Shown here: piece after piece, positions 59,904 through 64,000 of the stretch
Position numbering within the stretch: the first letter of the stretch is position 1
Layout of the letters: each line of letters starts with the position of its first letter
Assembly: GCA_041166385.1 (NCBI GenBank)
Contig: JBEEFW010000163.1
Location: forward strand, 62,001 to 126,000
Length of the DNA stretch: 64,000 nucleotides
Reading direction: 5' to 3'
DNA from: DASUCS01 sp041166385
Lineage (GTDB): Bacteria; Actinomycetota; Acidimicrobiia; Acidimicrobiales; JACDCH01
Position numbers and translations under genes: made by a program
Notes under the pieces: generated by a model
The model's input: only the letters and a program-made list of their open reading frames with translations
Told to the model about the DNA's origin: nothing
The model's database searches: none

Positions 59904-61730
59904 ATGAACCTGCGTCAGTTCTTCGAACGGTACGGAGTTTCGCTCGGGGTGTTGGCGGTTCTCGCCTTGCTCGTCGCGATCGTGCCGGGGAACTCGACGG
60001 GCACCGGCAACCAGGTCAACACGACGGGGAACGGGGGGACGGGCCGGGTGTCCGCGGGTGCTGGTGGGACCGGCGACGGCGCAAACGGAACTGCGGCCGG
60101 TGGCGGTGCGGCGACGGGGTCAGGTGGTGGCGGTGCGGGCGGTCCTAGTGTGGCCGGCGCGTCGAGCAGCGATGTGACCTTCGGTACGGGGCCGAACTGC
60201 CGCCCTGACGGTCGCCAGAACGGCATCTCGTTCTACATGCCCCCCTGCGTGCAATGGAACAACACGAACAACGGCGGAGAAACGGCCCCAGGAGTCACGG
60301 CCACCCAGATCAAGGTCATCCGCTGGCTCGGGTTCCAGGACGACGCGACCAAGGCGATCCTGCGGGCGTACAAGCTCTCCGACGAGGACTCCGTCATCGC
60401 TCGGGCGTACGACGCCTACCGCGCCTACTCGAATCACCACTACCAGACGTACGGCCGCGAGGTCGTCTACGAGGACTACGCCGCCAGCGCGGTGTCGACC
60501 AACGACGAGGCGATGATCGCCGACGCCGCGCAGATTGCCGACAAGCATCCGTTCGCCGTCATCGTCGGTAACCCGGCGGCCGTCATGCCGACCGTCCTCG
60601 CCAGCGAGCTCAATGCGCGGGGCATTCTGTGTGTCGGTTGCACGGTCTCGCTTTCGGAGGCGTACTACCGGGAGAACCCGAACGTCATCGCCGGTGGCCT
60701 GCCCAGCATCAACGACTACTGCGAGCAGTCCGCCGAGTACATCGGTAAGCGGCTCGCCGGAAAGAACGCGATCTACGCCGGCGACGAGCTCAACCCGCTG
60801 CAGGGGTTCAAGAACAAGACCCGCGTGTTCGGGCTGATGTACATCAACGGAGCGCAAGGCAAGGTCGACCCCGAAGGCGAGCGTGGTCGGAAGGTCTGTG
60901 AAGACGCGTTCGCACAGTACGGCGTCAGTTTTGCCGTGCAGGTCGCGTACCTGTACGACCCCGGCCGGAACCAGAACGACGTGAGCAACATGATCGCTCA
61001 GCTCAAGTCCGCTGGCGTGACGACCATCGTGCCGATCATCGATCCGCTGTCGCCGATCCTCATCACGCCCGAAGCCACGAACCAGAACTACTTCCCGGAG
61101 TGGTTCGTCACCGGCACGGGTCTCTCGGATACGACCACGGCCGGGCGGCTGTACGACCAGAACCAGTGGCGTCACGCGTTCGGCATCACTCCGCTGTGGG
61201 TCACCTGGGACGACGTCAAGACGTCGACAGGTGTGAAGGAGTACCACGACGCTCACCGCAACGCCCCCGATGGCGACGAGGGCGTGTTGTGCAACATCTA
61301 CCGCGGTGTCGCGCAGTTCCTGTTCACCGGCATCCACATGGCGGGCCCGATCCTCACGCAGGAGAGCTGGAAGGCGGGCCAGTTCGCGTTTCCGCCGACG
61401 CCTGAGGGTGGAGGAACTGCCGCGCACCCGCTCGTGTACTCGACGCCTGATCGGCCGACGTCGATCAAGGACTTCGCCGAGGTCTACTACGACGTGTCGG
61501 CCTTCGGTCCCGACGAGCGTGGCGACTCGCGCACGGGGATGATGATGAAGACCGACAACGGCGCGCGGTACCAGGTTGGTCAATGGCCGAGCGACGATCC
61601 GCACGTGTTCGACCCGAGCCACAGCCCGATCGCGGTGAGCGACAACCCACCTGGCGGTGGCGATCCGGCCTGGACCCAGGGTCCCGCGTACGAGAACGAG
61701 GGCATGACCGGCTGTCTCAGCTGCGCCTAG
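59904..61730 (+). CDS. Periplasmic-type substrate-binding protein, membrane-anchored (Liv family)
   Basis: About 608 residues. One N-terminal helix (~13-30, LGVLAVLALLVAIVPG) is followed by a Gly/Thr/Ala linker of about 60 residues and then a two-lobe type I binding domain (e.g. IVGNPAAVMPTVLASELNARG, TTIVPIIDPLSPILITP). It lacks a lipobox, so it is tethered by the helix or cleaved. A GGGGGG lies 8 bases before ATG 59904; ATG 59898 is the alternative. It is divergent from the fused transporter and very probably its binding subunit. Confidence 0.85.
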   Translation: MNLRQFFERYGVSLGVLAVLALLVAIVPGNSTGTGNQVNTTGNGGTGRVSAGAGGTGDGANGTAAGGGAATGSGGGGAGGPSVAGASSSDVTFGTGPNCRPDGRQNGISFYMPPCVQWNNTNNGGETAPGVTATQIKVIRWLGFQDDATKAILRAYKLSDEDSVIARAYDAYRAYSNHHYQTYGREVVYEDYAASAVSTNDEAMIADAAQIADKHPFAVIVGNPAAVMPTVLASELNARGILCVGCTVSLSEAYYRENPNVIAGGLPSINDYCEQSAEYIGKRLAGKNAIYAGDELNPLQGFKNKTRVFGLMYINGAQGKVDPEGERGRKVCEDAFAQYGVSFAVQVAYLYDPGRNQNDVSNMIAQLKSAGVTTIVPIIDPLSPILITPEATNQNYFPEWFVTGTGLSDTTTAGRLYDQNQWRHAFGITPLWVTWDDVKTSTGVKEYHDAHRNAPDGDEGVLCNIYRGVAQFLFTGIHMAGPILTQESWKAGQFAFPPTPEGGGTAAHPLVYSTPDRPTSIKDFAEVYYDVSAFGPDERGDSRTGMMMKTDNGARYQVGQWPSDDPHVFDPSHSPIAVSDNPPGGGDPAWTQGPAYENEGMTGCLSCA

Positions 61731-61747
61731 CAGCTAAGAATCGCCTC

Positions 61748-62389
61748 TTGATCGAGGCCGTGCTCTTCGACTTCAACGGCGTGCTGACCACGTCGCCATT
61801 CGCTCACATGGCCGCGCTCGGTACCGACTCGGGTGTCGACGGCCAGGTGGTGCTCGACCTCATGCTCGGTCCCTACGACGAAGACACCGATCACGCGTGG
61901 CATCGCTTCGAGCGGGGCGAGATCACGGCCGCCGACTACGGCGCGGACCTGTTCGCCCGAGCCGCTGAGGCGAAGCTCGAGCTCGACTTCGCGAGCCTCG
62001 CCAACATGATGAGCCGCCTCGAGGTGCACGACGTCGTGATCGAGCGAGTCCGTCAGCTGCGAGCCGACGGCTACCGAACGGGGCTCGTCACCAACAACGT
62101 GAAAGAGGCGTCGACGCAGTGGCGGGAGCTCGTGCCCGTCGACGACTTGTTCGAGGTGATCGTCGACTCGTCTGCGGTCGGCATGCGCAAGCCGAACCCG
62201 GCGATCTTCCTCCACGCGCTCGAGTTGCTCGGCGGGGTCGTTCCTGAGCGGGCGGTCTTCCTCGACGATGCGCCCGGAAATGTGGTCGGCGCGCAAGCCG
62301 CAGGGCTGCACGGGATCCTCGTGGATGCGGCCGATCCGTCCGGCGCGCTGGCCGAGCTCGATGACCTGCTGTCAGCCGCCGGTGGCTAG
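61748..62389 (+). CDS. HAD-superfamily phosphatase
   Basis: 213 residues. LFDFNGVL stands for the usual FDxDG: the nucleophile Asp is kept but the second Asp is Asn. LVTNN (motif II), RKPNPAIF (Lys, motif III) and VFLDDAPGNVVGA (motif IV) follow. The loss of the second acidic residue suggests altered activity (for example toward a dehalogenase- or phosphonatase-like reaction) or low phosphatase rate. The start is TTG 61748. It overlaps the convergent gene by about 18 bases. Confidence 0.85.
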   Translation: MIEAVLFDFNGVLTTSPFAHMAALGTDSGVDGQVVLDLMLGPYDEDTDHAWHRFERGEITAADYGADLFARAAEAKLELDFASLANMMSRLEVHDVVIERVRQLRADGYRTGLVTNNVKEASTQWRELVPVDDLFEVIVDSSAVGMRKPNPAIFLHALELLGGVVPERAVFLDDAPGNVVGAQAAGLHGILVDAADPSGALAELDDLLSAAGG

Positions 62390-63238
62390 CCGCTGCCCGA
62401 TCTCCTGGCTGACCATCATGAACTCTTGTGCAGAGTTGACGTCTCGGGTCTCCACGACCTGCTCGGCGGGAGGCTCCACGATGTCGACCGGCGCGCCGTA
62501 GTCGACGAAATCGAGGCGCACGTCGAACGAGAAACCCTCGGCGGAGATCTTCATCGTGACGCGACGCGGCAGACCGTTTTCGTCGATGAACGCGTCCATC
62601 TCGGCGTCGAGGTGCACGCCCTGCTGCTCGAGTTGCGCCAGCTGATCCTGTTGCGCGTCGAGGCCCGCGTTGCTGAAGGCCTTCGACAGGTCGACTGCCG
62701 CTCGGTAGTGATGTACGACCACGCCATCGATCTCGGTGTCGCCTTCATCTGTGACGTCACCCGACAGATTGCGGAGGTAGGCGAGATAGTCCCGCCCATT
62801 CGGCACGCCGGCGATTGGCTCGTCCGCGCCGCCGGGAAGCGCGCCCTCGGCGACATTCACCTGCCACCAGCCCGGGTCGCCGGACGACGTCGTCGTGTTT
62901 CGGGTCTGGAAGTACACGGTGTTGCCGGCGACGACGATGTTCAGATCGCCGAGCGGGGCCGGCAGCGTCATTTGCGCGGATGATCGGTGGTTCGCGAAGT
63001 CTTGGTGCTCGATGCCGTCGAAGTCCACGTCCCCGCCGCCGCCGGAGCCGTGGAAGTGGAACTTGATCGTGACCGTGCCGGCGTTGGCCACCGCGTCGGG
63101 CGCATTGGTGACGGTGGCCACCTTCTGTGCCCCGGCCTTCTTGGTCGATCCACCGACGGCCACCGCGCTGATCAAACCGGCGACGACCAGTGCGACGCTC
63201 GCGACCCGGAGGGTGCGAATTACCCCAGAACTCCCCAC
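62372..63238 (-). CDS. Secreted protein resembling the LppX/LprAFG family
   Basis: 288 residues. Signal peptide (~1-37). The mature part has alternating strands (KFHFHGSGGGGDVDFDG, LGDLNIVVAGNTVYFQT, EIDGVVVHHYRAAVDL and EMDAFIDENGLPRRVTMKIS), like the lipid-binding half-barrel of LppX/LprG. There is no lipobox Cys. It could carry a hydrophobic ligand, but the family call is by pattern only. Confidence 0.65.
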   Translation of the reverse strand: MGSSGVIRTLRVASVALVVAGLISAVAVGGSTKKAGAQKVATVTNAPDAVANAGTVTIKFHFHGSGGGGDVDFDGIEHQDFANHRSSAQMTLPAPLGDLNIVVAGNTVYFQTRNTTTSSGDPGWWQVNVAEGALPGGADEPIAGVPNGRDYLAYLRNLSGDVTDEGDTEIDGVVVHHYRAAVDLSKAFSNAGLDAQQDQLAQLEQQGVHLDAEMDAFIDENGLPRRVTMKISAEGFSFDVRLDFVDYGAPVDIVEPPAEQVVETRDVNSAQEFMMVSQEIGQRLATGG

Positions 63239-63319
63239 GCCCGGAGAGTACGCCTGGCCGTCTTGACCGTGGGGTCAAGTTCGCGAGAATCTGCAACCTG
63301 CATCGACACAGGGGGACTG

Positions 63320-63979
63320 ATGGCCGATCCGAAGAAGCCGCGGGCGCCGTTTGCACCGTGGGATAGACGGGAGCTGCCGGGAGCGTTCTCCGTCGAGGAT
63401 TCGGCCCGCCGCGTCGGCAACTACAAGTGGATCGAGATGAAGTTGTTCGAGGTGCTGGGCGGCTGGGTGGCCACCGTCCCGGAGCTCGATGTGAAGATGC
63501 GACTCGGCACGCACTGCTACCACCACGCATGGCACTCCGAGCTGTGGCACAAGCGCCTGCCGGAGCTTCGGGAGATGAATCCGGAGCGCCTCACCCAACC
63601 GGCCAACGACGAGCTGGTGGCGTTCGTCGAGGCGATGACCGAGCCCGAGGCGCCCGAGCTTACGATCGAGAAGCTGGTCGGGGTCTACCGCGTGCTGATC
63701 CCGCACAAGATCGCGGCATACACGTACCACTTGAACAACACCTCCACGATCACCGATGCGCCGACCATTCGGTCGCTGAAGTTCGCGCTCCAGGACGAGT
63801 TCGACGACTGGCGCGACGGCGAGATGCTCATCCAGTCGCTGATCGATTCCGAGGCGGAAGTCGATCGTGCCGCCGCGCACCAGGCAAAACTTGAGAAACT
63901 GATGCTGGCCGCCGGTGGCATCGCCGGACCCGGCTCCATCGGCTCGGCCTACGACACGAAGCAGGAGGCCATCGCATGA
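63320..63979 (+). CDS. Helical protein, possibly ferritin-like
   Basis: 219 residues from ATG 63320, preceded by a purine-rich GGGGGA. Nearly all helical. His/Glu/Asp-rich segments (GTHCYHHAWHSELWHKRL, IPHKIAAYTYHLNNTS and FALQDEFDDWRDGEM) are spaced like the helices of a ferritin-like four-helix bundle. No exact family is recognised. Its stop overlaps the start of the next gene (ATGA), so they are cotranscribed. Confidence 0.6.
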   Translation: MADPKKPRAPFAPWDRRELPGAFSVEDSARRVGNYKWIEMKLFEVLGGWVATVPELDVKMRLGTHCYHHAWHSELWHKRLPELREMNPERLTQPANDELVAFVEAMTEPEAPELTIEKLVGVYRVLIPHKIAAYTYHLNNTSTITDAPTIRSLKFALQDEFDDWRDGEMLIQSLIDSEAEVDRAAAHQAKLEKLMLAAGGIAGPGSIGSAYDTKQEAIA

Positions 63980-64000
63980 GGAAGATCTTCCCCGCCGATC
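63976..64000 (+). CDS. 5' end of the next gene
   Basis: ATG at 63976 overlaps the previous stop by 4 bases and opens a frame (MRKIFPAD) that leaves the window after 8 codons. Nothing can be said of its product. Confidence 0.6.

Overview
The window is high-GC DNA from an actinobacterium. Direct indicators are a WhiB protein with four cluster cysteines, a GlnR-type orphan OmpR regulator beside glutamine synthetase genes, an actinobacterial GlnE, proteins with the DUF2510 (GWY-DP...RYWDG) motif and many GTG/TTG starts. The gene content (selAB, a branched-chain-type ABC transporter fused into one polypeptide, a GSI-alpha/GSII/GSI-beta set) suggests the class Acidimicrobiia, perhaps Ilumatobacteraceae. 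That placement is inference and was not tested. The window is almost entirely coding, in short operons whose genes overlap by 1-4 bases (ATGA, GTGA, TTGA, TGATG).

Layout. 1-4.4 kb: a cut-off reading frame, a large membrane protein coupled to a soluble partner, and a small membrane protein, all unrecognised and lying on the 3' side of a tRNA-Pro gene (possible island). 4.5-10.3 kb: a receiver-domain protein, a STAS anti-anti-sigma factor, two Get3/ArsA-like ATPases, an NfeD-type membrane protein without its catalytic serine, WhiB and an alpha/beta hydrolase. 10.3-10.7 kb: a non-coding element that splits a palindrome. 10.7-15.4 kb (minus): ABC ATPase, ABC permease, selA, selB. 15.4-19.9 kb: clpP, an SRPBCC/ArsR pair with twin operators, a class A penicillin-binding protein and a degenerate HtrA-like membrane protein. 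19.9-23.6 kb: fxsA, NUDIX, metallo-beta-lactamase fold, and a sensor-kinase-like protein without the phosphoacceptor histidine. 23.6-29 kb: a MacB-like exporter, a Pmt-type glycosyltransferase and a lipoprotein. 29.1-32 kb: two DUF2510 membrane proteins, one fused to an Hsp70 actin-fold ATPase. 32-34.8 kb: an Fe-S module (Mrp, SufR-like regulator, IscA/ErpA) interrupted by a small winged-helix ORF with inverted repeats. 34.8-39.5 kb: a coiled-coil membrane protein, a thioredoxin-fold lipoprotein, a compact xanthine-dehydrogenase-like fusion, RidA and a cold-shock protein. 39.8-44.5 kb: nitrogen cluster (GlnR-like, GSI-alpha, GSII, GSI-beta). 44.5-50.7 kb: L,D-transpeptidase, Hsp20, DUF445, amidohydrolase, methyltransferase, a secreted protein and an acetyltransferase. 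50.7-55.1 kb: glnE and nadE, divergent. 55.1-61.7 kb: a LivH-LivM-LivF-LivG fusion with its divergent substrate-binding protein. 61.7-64 kb: a HAD phosphatase, a LppX/LprG-like secreted protein, a possible ferritin-like protein and the start of one more gene.

The clearest functional theme is nitrogen metabolism: three glutamine synthetases of different classes beside a GlnR-like regulator, with the adenylyltransferase GlnE and glutamine-dependent NadE nearby. A second theme is the envelope (PBP, L,D-transpeptidase, Pmt, MacB-like exporter). The best leads for unexplained biology are (1) three or four families of short palindromic or paired-hairpin repeats, mostly between convergent genes, one copy of which is split by a roughly 390-base insert with a 10-base direct repeat; (2) the winged-helix ORF whose 5' leader and 3' coding end carry 19-base perfectly complementary arms; (3) the Hsp70-DUF2510-membrane-ectodomain fusion next to a paralogue of its ectodomain; (4) the four-domain Liv fusion. 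No CRISPR array, intact insertion sequence, integrase, rRNA or tRNA-Sec gene was seen.
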